Below, piece after piece: positions 1 through 5,453 of a stretch of 5,990 bases of DNA. Source of the DNA: an uncultured Lachnospiraceae bacterium (GTDB lineage Bacteria > Bacillota > Clostridia > Lachnospirales > Lachnospiraceae). The stretch covers positions 1 through 5,990 of the forward strand of contig CAJTVK010000190.1 in NCBI GenBank assembly GCA_910579645.1, written 5' to 3'. The stretch's first letter is position 1, and each line of letters begins with the position of its first letter. The position numbers were made by a program, and so were the translations under genes. The notes beneath the pieces are model-generated. The model searched no databases and had not been told where the DNA came from. It saw only the letters and a program-made list of their open reading frames with translations.

Positions 1-114
1 TTCCGCTGCTGCCGGCCACTAAAAAAACTCGCGCACGGGCGTCCGCCTCCCAACATAACATTCAGGCCGAACTGTTACATTCCGGGTTTTATAACTGCGC
101 AGCTTCCAGTCCCG

Positions 115-139
115 AAAACTTACGGACAACCGGTGCCCG
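115..139 (-). terminator. Possible weak intrinsic terminator of the transporter operon
   Basis: On the minus strand, 8 bases past the stop of the second transporter gene, CGGGCA and TGTCCG can pair around a 5-base loop (one G-U pair), followed by TAAGTTTT. The stem is short and the T tract interrupted, so this is only a candidate. A run of seven T (minus strand) at 21-27 lies further downstream but I could not find a good stem before it. Confidence 0.3.
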
Positions 140-146
140 GGTCTGA

Positions 147-710
147 TTAAAAAACGGAATACAGCAGCACGCCTGCGGCTCCCGCTCCGGCCATCACATA
201 TACGGGATTAATTTTCCATTTTCTCAGCACTATTAGGCTGACCCCGAAAATGAATAAGGAAATATAGCTGATGCCGCTCCAATCCTCCGGCAGTGAACGC
301 TGCCCGAAGAAGGACAGAATCATCAAAGAAATCCCTGCCGATGCTATCATGGCCACAACGGCGGGACGCAGGCCGGCCAGAATCCCCTGCACCATCTTCA
401 GGCCCCGGAAGCGGTAATACACATAAGCAAGAAGCGTAACAATCATGCAGGAGGGCAGAATGCAGCCCAAGGTAGCGACCACCGCCCCCGGAAGGCCTGC
501 CACCTGAATGCCTACAAAGGTGGCGGAATTAATGGCAATGGGACCCGGCGTCATTTCGGCAATTGTCATAATGTCCGCAAACTGTGTCATAGTCAGCCAA
601 GGATGCACATCCACTACCTGGTGCTGTATCAACGGCATGGCAGCATATCCGCCGCCGATGCTGAACAGTCCAATCTGAACAAAACTCCAAAACAATTCAA
701 AATAAATCAT
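147..710 (-). CDS. Chromate transporter family protein, second half-size subunit
   Basis: This 187-residue integral membrane protein belongs to the CHR (chromate ion transporter) family, short-chain type, in which two roughly 190-residue proteins together replace one long ChrA. What is seen: an N-terminal FSIGGGYAAMPLI segment (about residues 16-28), then EMTPGPIAINSATFVG (52-67) and AGLPGAVVATLGCILPS (71-87). These match the family's glycine-rich and PGP motifs. Several hydrophobic segments follow to the C-terminus. The ATG overlaps the stop of the upstream subunit (ATGA, 4 bases) and has AGGAG 5 bases ahead, so the two are translationally coupled. Known paired proteins of this type include Bacillus subtilis YwrA/YwrB. 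Chromate efflux is the family role, but the physiological anion here is inferred and could differ. The family call is secure; the substrate is not. Confidence 0.93.
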   Translation of the reverse strand: MIYFELFWSFVQIGLFSIGGGYAAMPLIQHQVVDVHPWLTMTQFADIMTIAEMTPGPIAINSATFVGIQVAGLPGAVVATLGCILPSCMIVTLLAYVYYRFRGLKMVQGILAGLRPAVVAMIASAGISLMILSFFGQRSLPEDWSGISYISLFIFGVSLIVLRKWKINPVYVMAGAGAAGVLLYSVF

Positions 711-1279
711 GACTGCTCCTTTCCTGCCCGCTGCCGGCAGAGCGTATCCACCGCCCCGATGATACCGCAGACCAAAATCACTATAATAATGTTAACCCCG
801 AAAAAGCGAACGGCCGCAAAAGAAGCCAGAAGGACAATTACCGGCAAAATCCGTCTCTGCTTTACAATGCTTTTTCCCATTGTAATCACCACATCGCATA
901 TAACCGCCGCCACTCCGGCCAGCATGCCTGTCATTGCCATATTGACAATCACATTGTCGCGGAAAGCCGTATAAAAAAAAGAAATGACCGAAATAATGAT
1001 AAGCGGAGGCAGTACCGTACCCAAAACCATCGTCAGGACTCCCGGAATCCCTGCCACATGGTACCCTACAAGAATGGAAGCATTCACCGCAATGGCCCCG
1101 GGCGACGACTGCGCAATGGCGGTCAGGTCCATCATCTCCTGTTCTTCTATCCAGTGCAGTTCCTCCACAAATTTTTTCCGCATCAGCGGAATTATGACAA
1201 AACCGCCGCCGAAGGTGCAGGCACTCAGCTGAAATGCCGATAAAAACAGCTTCTTATGTTTTTGTTTTTTCTCTCCCAA
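707..1279 (-). CDS. Chromate transporter family protein, first half-size subunit
   Basis: This is the partner short-chain CHR-family membrane protein, 190 residues from a TTG start. Seen: SACTFGGGFVIIPLM (about 19-33), AQSSPGAIAVNASILVG (56-72) and AGIPGVLTMVLGTVLPP (76-92) are the family motifs in the same order as in the second subunit. Hydrophobic helices follow, with a charged tail (CRQRAGKEQS). The frame is open up to an ATG at 1372. That longer start would run through a long DNA palindrome and add a hydrophilic stretch unlike the family, and has no ribosome site. The TTG at 1279 has AGGAG at 1289-1293, 9 bases away, and gives the usual family length. The gene is first in a two-gene operon facing away from a LysR gene. 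Both halves are probably needed for one transporter. Substrate (chromate or another oxyanion) is inferred from the family. Confidence 0.9.
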   Translation of the reverse strand: MGEKKQKHKKLFLSAFQLSACTFGGGFVIIPLMRKKFVEELHWIEEQEMMDLTAIAQSSPGAIAVNASILVGYHVAGIPGVLTMVLGTVLPPLIIISVISFFYTAFRDNVIVNMAMTGMLAGVAAVICDVVITMGKSIVKQRRILPVIVLLASFAAVRFFGVNIIIVILVCGIIGAVDTLCRQRAGKEQS

Positions 1280-1349
1280 AACCCTCTTCTCCTTTCCGTT
1301 TCCCCATCCAATATATTCTTCCCTTTTACCGTAACATAATGCCGGCCGA

Positions 1350-1429
1350 TTTTTTTCGAGAGTGCCACTCAAAAATCAGACGCATCGTGGGCTATGTAAC
1401 TGATTTTTGAGTGGTGCTATCGAAGAAAA
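1350..1429. repeat. Long imperfect palindrome, possible MITE-like or REP-like element
   Basis: A perfect 15-bp inverted repeat (CCACTCAAAAATCAG at 1365-1379 and its complement at 1400-1414) surrounds a 20-base spacer. Pairing continues outward to about 1350/1429, giving a stem of about 30 pairs with one mismatch and a few G-U pairs. T runs come before it and A runs after it on the plus strand, and the minus strand has the same order (T-rich, then A-rich). This is the wrong arrangement for an intrinsic terminator in either direction. It lies in the expected untranslated leader of the transporter operon. The left outer edge (TTTTCGAGAGTGCC, 1353-1366) matches 13 of 14 bases at 5977-5990, suggesting a dispersed repeat. 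No transposase is seen, and I could not assign it to a named insertion-sequence family. Confidence 0.7.
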
Positions 1430-1473
1430 AGACAAGCAATATGAAAAGATATTTTTAAACAGTTCCTTATTTC

Positions 1474-1508
1474 CTTATATATAAATATAATGCTTGAATA
1501 TATATAAG
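1474..1508. promoter_or_regulatory. Inverted-repeat operator candidate between the divergent genes
   Basis: CTTATATATA at 1474-1483 and its exact complement TATATATAAG at 1499-1508 form a perfect 10-bp inverted repeat with a 15-base spacer. LysR-type regulators commonly bind dyads of this size next to their own divergent promoter. The right arm abuts the -35 box of the predicted LysR promoter, and the whole dyad lies inside the predicted transporter promoter. The arms are AT-only apart from their ends, so chance is a real alternative in this AT-rich stretch. Binding by the neighbouring LysR protein is inference. Confidence 0.5.
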
Positions 1509-1512
1509 TAAA
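1484..1512 (-). promoter_or_regulatory. Predicted promoter for the transporter operon
   Basis: On the minus strand TTTACT (1512-1507) and TATATT (1489-1484) are 17 bases apart. This lies almost on top of the opposing LysR promoter, so the two would compete for RNA polymerase. Transcription would start near 1477 and give a leader of about 200 bases that contains the palindrome at 1350-1429. The -35 and -10 boxes are fair rather than strong matches, which fits a promoter needing an activator, but that is inference. Confidence 0.45.
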
Positions 1513-1522
1513 ATAATATAAT
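1494..1522 (+). promoter_or_regulatory. Predicted sigma-A type promoter for the LysR gene
   Basis: TTGAAT (1494-1499) and TATAAT (1517-1522) are separated by 17 bases, a good match to the housekeeping promoter consensus. Transcription would start near 1529, giving a short leader of about 34 bases before the ATG at 1563. The -35 box touches the right arm of the inverted repeat at 1474-1508, so autorepression is plausible. Confidence 0.6.
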
Positions 1523-1562
1523 TCTATTGTATTTATATCTTTTTACTTATAAGGAGGCTATG

Positions 1563-2450
1563 ATGACAATCCGACACCTAAAAATATTCCTGGCAGTATG
1601 CGATAATGATTTTAACACAACAAAAGCCGCCGACAGAATGCATATGACGCAGCCTGCCGTCAGCCTCGCCGTCAAGGAACTGGAGCAATATTACGGCGTG
1701 GCATTGTTTGACCGGATTGGACGGAAACTGCAGATTACGGAAGGCGGACAGAAACTGCGGGAATATTCTTTACATATTGTTTCCCTGTTCAATGACATGG
1801 AGAAAAGCATGAGGGACTGGGATTCTTTCGGACTCCTCCGGGTAGGGGCAAGCATCACTATCGGGTCGCAGTTTCTGCCCGGATATGTAAAAGCGTTTTC
1901 CGTTCTCTGTCCGGAGACAAAAGTAAGAGCCATTGTGGGTCCGTCCAAACAGTTGGAACAGAAAATATACAACAATGAACTGGATTTTGCATTGATTGAA
2001 GGCATCTGCCATTTTCCCGACTTCATCTGCGAAGAATATATGGAAGATGAACTAACCGTAATCTGTCCCCCGGCAGGCAGTTTCCGGCAGGGGCAGGAAA
2101 TCTCGGCAGAGGAATTCCGGCAGCAGAATTTCCTTCTGCGGGAAGAAGGAAGCGGCACGCGGGAAGTCTTTGACCGCGCCGTTGCACAGGCCGGCTTTTC
2201 CGTCACTCCCATATGGGAAGCCATGAGCACTACCGCCTTGATAAATGCCGTTGCCAACGGGCTTGGCATTGCAGCCCTCCCCCGCCGCATGGTCGCCGGT
2301 GCCCTGGAACAGGGACAGGTGATTGAAATCCGCGTAAAAGGGCTGGACTTCAGCCGGAAATTCCATATTATTTACCATCATAAGAAATTCCTTACTTCCT
2401 CCGCAAAAACATTTCTTGCCTTATGCCGGAATTATTCAATGAAGCATTGA
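1563..2450 (+). CDS. LysR family transcriptional regulator
   Basis: This is a 295-residue DNA-binding regulator of normal LysR length. Seen: an N-terminal winged helix-turn-helix (about 18-60) with AADRMHMTQPAVSLAVKELE and then LFDRIGRKLQITEGG, typical of the family. A periplasmic-binding-protein-like effector domain follows (about 91-290), including LLREEGSGTREVFDRA (191-206), a motif shared with CysL/CbbR/YeiE-like members. Of two adjacent ATGs (1560 and 1563) the second is preferred, because AAGGAGG at 1551-1557 lies 5 bases before it and only 2 before the first. A TTG at 1527 is in frame but would put the ribosome site inside the gene. The gene is divergent from the chromate-family operon, with overlapping promoters, so it probably controls that operon and itself. 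The effector is unknown; an oxyanion is a guess from context. Confidence 0.95.
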   Translation: MTIRHLKIFLAVCDNDFNTTKAADRMHMTQPAVSLAVKELEQYYGVALFDRIGRKLQITEGGQKLREYSLHIVSLFNDMEKSMRDWDSFGLLRVGASITIGSQFLPGYVKAFSVLCPETKVRAIVGPSKQLEQKIYNNELDFALIEGICHFPDFICEEYMEDELTVICPPAGSFRQGQEISAEEFRQQNFLLREEGSGTREVFDRAVAQAGFSVTPIWEAMSTTALINAVANGLGIAALPRRMVAGALEQGQVIEIRVKGLDFSRKFHIIYHHKKFLTSSAKTFLALCRNYSMKH

Positions 2451-2517
2451 TATCCTCCGGCGTATCAATCAATACATTCACATCTTCAGCAAACAGACTG
2501 CACCCCGTTCTTTTCAT
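2392..2517 (-). pseudogene. Short MBL-fold hydrolase-like fragment
   Basis: A 41-residue frame on the minus strand begins with an ATG inside the end of the GNAT gene and runs into the 3' end of the LysR gene. Its first 30 residues contain TGCSLFAED followed by NVLIDTPEDINASLNNSGI. This resembles the early strands of metallo-beta-lactamase-fold hydrolases (phosphoribosyl cyclic phosphodiesterase/PhnP-like), where a LIDTPEDI-type turn comes before the HxHxDH metal motif. No HxHxDH motif follows; the frame diverges after IRQ and stops. No ribosome site is seen. I read it as a remnant left when the rest of a gene was deleted. The similarity is from memory of the family and covers only a short stretch, so chance is possible. 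Confidence 0.35.
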
Positions 2518-2974
2518 AAAATGTTAATGTAAGTCTTTCGTTAATAACCTTTGTTTTGCCTGTCTGTCGATACCCCATTTTTTCATACAGATGACAGTTT
2601 TTAGGCTCATGCAAAATGGTATCCAGTTCCCAATTTTCGTTTCCATGCAGTTCTTCGCACAGCCGGATTGCTTTCTGTGCAATCCCTTTCCCTTGAAATT
2701 CCGGCAGTATAAATATTGGAGAAATTCTTTTGTTTTTTCCGTTTTCCTTTTTGTCAATAATACGGATAGCTCCTGCTTTTTGCTGCCCGATACAGATAAA
2801 ATAGTAAAATGTAAAGTCCTGTTTCAAGCGTGCTTCAACTTTTTCCATGTTTTCATTTGCAGGACTGGTGTCAAAATCCTGATATTTCTCCAATAATTCT
2901 TTGAAAGCTTCAACCTGCATAGCATGTAGCTCTTTTGCGTTGTTAATTTCTGCCCTCAATAATGTTACTTCCAT
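2486..2974 (-). CDS. GNAT family N-acetyltransferase
   Basis: This 162-residue protein has the GNAT fold, which transfers an acetyl group from acetyl-CoA to an amine. Seen: ISPIFILPEFQGKGIAQKAI (84-103) is motif A, with QGKGIA (94-99) as the pyrophosphate-binding loop. CHLYEKMGY (127-135) is the usual C-terminal segment, with Y130 in the position of the frequent general acid. GGAGG at 2982-2986 sits 7 bases before the ATG, so the start is firm. The last residues after FYEKN look like read-through into neighbouring DNA, because that segment overlaps in another frame the start of an MBL-like fragment; the natural stop may have been lost. It is convergent with the LysR gene, 35 bases away, and lies 15 bases downstream of a second, broken GNAT-like gene. 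The substrate cannot be told from the sequence. Confidence 0.92.
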   Translation of the reverse strand: MEVTLLRAEINNAKELHAMQVEAFKELLEKYQDFDTSPANENMEKVEARLKQDFTFYYFICIGQQKAGAIRIIDKKENGKNKRISPIFILPEFQGKGIAQKAIRLCEELHGNENWELDTILHEPKNCHLYEKMGYRQTGKTKVINERLTLTFYEKNGVQSVC

Positions 2975-2989
2975 AATATAGCCTCCGTG

Positions 2990-3203
2990 TTAAATTAAAT
3001 CAATCCTTTGGAGTTGGTGTATATTTTTATTTCTATAAACCAAGTCATTCCTTACAGTAAATCCAACCTTTTCCCAAAAAGCATTGCCTGCTATTTTTTT
3101 CTTTATCTGTTGTATCTCTATTGTGGAAACGCCACTGACGATTGCAAAGTCAAATTTGTTGTTGCCTTATTATATATCCGCTTTCCTCAAAATAAAAGAG
3201 ATT
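2990..3203 (-). pseudogene. Remnant of a second GNAT-like acetyltransferase gene
   Basis: On the minus strand a frame ending in TAA at 2990 reads NAFWEKVGFTVRNDLVYRNK and then NIHQLQRIDLI. This is a typical GNAT C-terminus: the FWEKxGF segment followed by a final strand. Upstream it continues as DFAIVSGVSTIEIQQIKKK to about 3155. A better upstream continuation (residues FYFEESGYIIRQQQ, 3197-3156) is in another frame; removing one A from the AAATTT at 3152-3157 would join the two. No start codon or ribosome site fits, and the acetyl-CoA loop of motif A is absent. It ends 15 bases before the intact GNAT gene, so the two may be a former tandem pair. The C-terminal match is clear to me; the upstream join is less certain. 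Confidence 0.55.
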
Positions 3204-3205
3204 TC

Positions 3206-3379
3206 TTATAGTTTCTGTTCATCAAAGCGGGACTTTAATAGGGCAGCGATAAGCTGCCGTTTCATGTTGTTCCCGGAGTCCTTGTTGACGTGTCCGCTTT
3301 CAAAGGAAGCAAGCCGGCTTCGTTTGCTGTAATGCGGCAAAACCTCGTCCACCGCTTCCGGCTCCCCGCCGGTTGTCAT
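3206..3379 (-). CDS. Unrecognised 57-residue reading frame, possibly a gene fragment
   Basis: The frame from an ATG at 3379 reads MTTGGEPEAVDEVLPHY, then SKRSRLASFESGHVNKDSGN, ending in LIAALLKSRFDEQKL. It is hydrophilic with a plausible C-terminal helix and no membrane segment or signal peptide. The composition looks like real protein, but there is no convincing ribosome site and the frame starts just past the yajC terminator, so it may be the tail of a larger gene whose front was lost. An in-frame ATG at 3421 lies inside the terminator hairpin and is unlikely. I do not recognise a family. It is followed directly by the GNAT-like remnant, which fits a region built of gene debris. Confidence 0.3.
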   Translation of the reverse strand: MTTGGEPEAVDEVLPHYSKRSRLASFESGHVNKDSGNNMKRQLIAALLKSRFDEQKL

Positions 3380-3396
3380 CCGGAAAATACGGAAGC

Positions 3397-3436
3397 AAAA
3401 AAGACGGCACCCCCATATCACCGAAGAGGTACCGCC
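3397..3436 (-). terminator. Intrinsic terminator after yajC
   Basis: On the minus strand GGCGGTACCT pairs with GGGTGCCGTC (10 pairs including three G-U) around a 14-base loop, and is followed by TTTTTT (3402-3397). Flanking AA and TT add two further pairs. It begins about 20 bases past the yajC stop, which is the usual place for the end of the tgt-yajC transcript. This makes separate transcription from a downstream secDF unlikely to be coupled here. Confidence 0.8.
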
Positions 3437-3458
3437 TTATTTATTCTCTGTTTATTCC

Positions 3459-3791
3459 TTATTTCGTCTCATCCCCCGGTTTCTCTACCTGCGCAATGGC
3501 AGTTTTCTGCATGGGGATACGGCAGTTCTTGTTATTGCCGAACTCTACGATTACCGTATCATCCGTAATGTCAATAATTATGCCGTAAAAACCGCTGTTG
3601 GTAAGAATACAGTCACCTATCTCAAGTGCAGATAGCATGGCAGACATCTTTTTCTGTTCTTTTTTCTGCGGACGAAGCATGAAGAAATAGATAAAAACGA
3701 AAATCAAGACGATATATACAATCGTCACCATTCCCATCCCGGCTCCTACTCCCGCCTCTGCTGCTGTCGCTTCTGTCAACATAATACCCAT
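3459..3791 (-). CDS. yajC: Preprotein translocase accessory subunit YajC
   Basis: This 110-residue protein has the YajC layout: a short N-terminus, one transmembrane helix (about 21-39, MVTIVYIVLIFVFIYFFML), the signature RPQKKEQKK (40-48), then a small cytoplasmic domain with GDCILTNSGFYGIIIDITDD (59-78) matching the family's GDxVxTxGG-type turn. YajC associates with SecDF and the SecYEG channel in the cytoplasmic membrane; it is usually not essential. AGGAGG at 3799-3804 lies 8 bases before the ATG. It follows tgt in the same direction after a 110-base gap that has no terminator, as in many bacteria, so the two are probably co-transcribed. The usual secDF is not downstream; an intrinsic terminator follows instead. 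The second G of the usual GG in the turn is replaced (TNSG), a minor variation. Confidence 0.93.
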   Translation of the reverse strand: MGIMLTEATAAEAGVGAGMGMVTIVYIVLIFVFIYFFMLRPQKKEQKKMSAMLSALEIGDCILTNSGFYGIIIDITDDTVIVEFGNNKNCRIPMQKTAIAQVEKPGDETK

Positions 3792-3901
3792 TTACAATTC
3801 CTCCTAAAATCCTTGAATTTTTCTTCTGAAAATGCTCTATTACCAATAATACACAACTTTAAGCCATAAAACAAGCCCTATTTCTCACATCCTCAAAGAA
3901 T

Positions 3902-5029
3902 TTAGTTAGTTACCATACCCTCCAGCTTCCGCCTTTTGTACGCCGCAAAATCCCCGGCATCCAGAGCATCCCTGATTTCTTCCATCATCGTATTATAGAA
4001 ATACAGATTATGGAGCACGCAAAGCCTCATGCCCAGCATTTCCTTCGCTTTCAGCAAATGACGGATATATGCCCTGGAATAACGCCTGCATGCCGGACAC
4101 CCGCATCCCTCTTCTATAGGCCTGCCGTCCAATTCGTATTTGGCATTGAACAAATTAATTTTCCCATGGTTGGTATACAGATGCCCATGCCGCCCGTTCC
4201 TGGTGGGATATACGCAGTCAAAGAAATCAACCCCTCTCTCCACACCCTCCAGAATATTGGCCGGCGTGCCTACGCCCATCAGATAAGTAGGCTTATCTGC
4301 CGGCAGGCAGGGAACCGTTTCTTCCAATATATAATACATTTCTTCATGGCTCTCCCCCACTGCCAATCCGCCGACGGCATAGCCGTCCAGTTCCATTTCC
4401 GCAATCCTTTTCGCATGATCCCTGCGGATATCTTCAAACACCGCCCCCTGATTTATGGCGAACAGAAGCTGATTTCTGTTAATCGTGTCCTCCATCCCGT
4501 TCAGCCGTCTCATCTCTTTCTTGCACCGTTCCAACCACCTCGTCGTCCGGTCCACTGAATCCTGCACATATTTCCTGTCCGCCTTGCTGGAAGGACATTC
4601 ATCAAATGCCATCGCAATCGTGGATGCCAGATTGGACTGAATCCGCATACTCTCCTCCGGCCCCATAAATATTTTGCGCCCGTCCACATGAGAATTAAAA
4701 TATACGCCCTCTTCCTTAATTTTCCGCAGGGAAGCCAATGAAAATACCTGGAAACCGCCGGAATCCGTAAGAATGGGCTTATTCCAAGACATAAATTTAT
4801 GCAGTCCCCCCATCTTCTTCACCGTCTCATCCCCCGGCCTCACATGCAGATGATAAGTATTGGACAACTCCACCTGCGTCCTAATCTGCTCCAAATCCTC
4901 CGTGGACACCGCTCCCTTTATAGCTGCCGCAGTTCCCACATTCATAAAAACGGGAGTCTGGATTACGCCATGCACGGTATGGAATTCCCCCCGCTTGGCC
5001 CTGCCTTCCTGCTTCAATAATTTATACAT
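3902..5029 (-). CDS. tgt: tRNA-guanine transglycosylase (queuosine biosynthesis)
   Basis: Tgt swaps guanine 34 in the anticodon of Asp, Asn, His and Tyr tRNAs for preQ1, a step toward queuosine, in the cytoplasm. This 375-residue copy has the length of the E. coli enzyme. Seen: ILTDSGGFQVFSL with D89, FDECPSS with D143 (substrate base recognition), the GGLAVGE loop (220-226), the nucleophile D271 in FFDCVYPTRNGRHG, and the zinc site C309, C311, C314 and H340. All catalytic and metal residues are present, so it should be active. The ATG at 5029 has GGAGG at 5038-5042, 8 bases upstream; an ATG at 5071 is in frame but would precede that site and add a non-family tail. It is followed by yajC. queA, often its neighbour, is not upstream. 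I could not identify a convincing promoter. Confidence 0.97.
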   Translation of the reverse strand: MYKLLKQEGRAKRGEFHTVHGVIQTPVFMNVGTAAAIKGAVSTEDLEQIRTQVELSNTYHLHVRPGDETVKKMGGLHKFMSWNKPILTDSGGFQVFSLASLRKIKEEGVYFNSHVDGRKIFMGPEESMRIQSNLASTIAMAFDECPSSKADRKYVQDSVDRTTRWLERCKKEMRRLNGMEDTINRNQLLFAINQGAVFEDIRRDHAKRIAEMELDGYAVGGLAVGESHEEMYYILEETVPCLPADKPTYLMGVGTPANILEGVERGVDFFDCVYPTRNGRHGHLYTNHGKINLFNAKYELDGRPIEEGCGCPACRRYSRAYIRHLLKAKEMLGMRLCVLHNLYFYNTMMEEIRDALDAGDFAAYKRRKLEGMVTN

Positions 5030-5241
5030 CTTCCTATCCTCCGTGTCATTGCCGCACCTTCTATTTACCATGATACGTTATCCGTCATACAATAGAATTT
5101 TCTCCGTTGCATCCGTTCTCTTACCTCATTTCCCGCACCAATGGCACGAGATTTATATCATCTTTGCCTCTATATATTACCACATAACCACTTATTTTTC
5201 CACAAAATGTGGCAATCTGCTTATTACTGCAAATTTCCACA

Positions 5242-5355
5242 TCATTTTATTTGGAGTATATGCAGCCCCATAGTTACACTTTTTTTGCATGTAGGATATC
5301 CCTTTTCTGCCGCAATATCGATACGACCCACACCAAAAGCCGGAAATCCCTCTGT
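5242..5355 (-). pseudogene. Protein-like 37-residue frame, possible gene remnant
   Basis: A minus-strand frame between two stops reads GFPAFGVGRIDIAAEKGYPT and then CKKSVTMGLHILQIK. It has no upstream start codon and no ribosome site, but its composition looks like real protein rather than a random frame. I do not recognise a family. It may be the tail of a deleted gene or part of a repeated non-coding element. The adjoining inverted repeat at 5336-5375 overlaps its beginning. Confidence 0.2.
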
Positions 5356-5375
5356 TCATGCGACTTCCCGGCTTT
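5336..5375. repeat. Inverted repeat in the hicB-tgt gap
   Basis: AAAGCCGG (5336-5343) and CCGGCTTT (5368-5375) are perfect complements around a 24-base loop. Two further pairs (AA/TT) form if one C is bulged. No T run follows on either strand, so it is not a standard terminator. A regulatory or repeat-element role is possible but not shown. Confidence 0.45.
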
Positions 5376-5453
5376 CTGCTTACCATTCGGACTCGGCGTG
5401 TTCTTTGCTGTTCTTAACTGTATTTGCTAAATCTCCATAACATATTTGACTTT

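Larger units (their letters stand above)
2975..3396. other. Intergenic stretch containing gene debris
   Basis: About 420 bases between the intact GNAT gene and the yajC terminator hold no confident intact gene. They contain, from right to left, the unrecognised 57-residue frame, a frameshifted GNAT-like remnant, and the ribosome site of the intact GNAT gene. I found no tRNA, riboswitch or clear insertion-sequence ends, and no convincing promoter for the GNAT gene. Confidence 0.5.
5030..5453. other. Intergenic region upstream of tgt, mostly unassigned
   Basis: This stretch of about 420 bases between hicB and tgt carries the tgt ribosome site at its left edge, the short palindrome CCACAAAATGTGG near 5209, an inverted repeat at 5336-5375 and a protein-like short minus-strand frame at 5242-5355. 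No clear terminator follows hicB, and no strong promoter for tgt stands out. Open frames on the plus strand here have no ribosome sites and no recognisable motifs. Confidence 0.45.

Noticed and set aside
1..61. A possible start of another leftward gene (ATGs at 61 and 56 on the minus strand).
   Set aside because: No ribosome site and at most 20 codons before the window edge; too little to call, although the GC-rich sequence is compatible with coding.
603..1243. Plus-strand open frames opposite the transporter genes.
   Set aside because: They are antisense to well-supported CHR-family genes, have no ribosome sites and encode low-quality protein-like sequence.
1280..1372. An extended start (ATG at 1372) for the first transporter subunit.
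   Set aside because: The extra 31 codons run through the arm of the palindrome, lack a ribosome site and are unlike the family N-terminus; the TTG at 1279 has AGGAG 9 bases ahead.
1350..1429. The palindrome as a bidirectional transcription terminator.
   Set aside because: On both strands the T run comes before the stem and an A run after it, the reverse of what an intrinsic terminator needs.
1691..2381. Minus-strand open frames opposite the LysR gene.
   Set aside because: They mirror the coding pattern of the LysR gene and carry no domain motifs or ribosome sites.
4010..5020. Plus-strand open frames opposite tgt, the longest 182 residues.
   Set aside because: tgt is complete with all catalytic and zinc residues; the antisense frames show no motif and no ribosome site.
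5209..5221. CCACAAAATGTGG as an operator.
   Set aside because: It is a short 5-bp dyad in AT-rich DNA, with no promoter in a fitting position.
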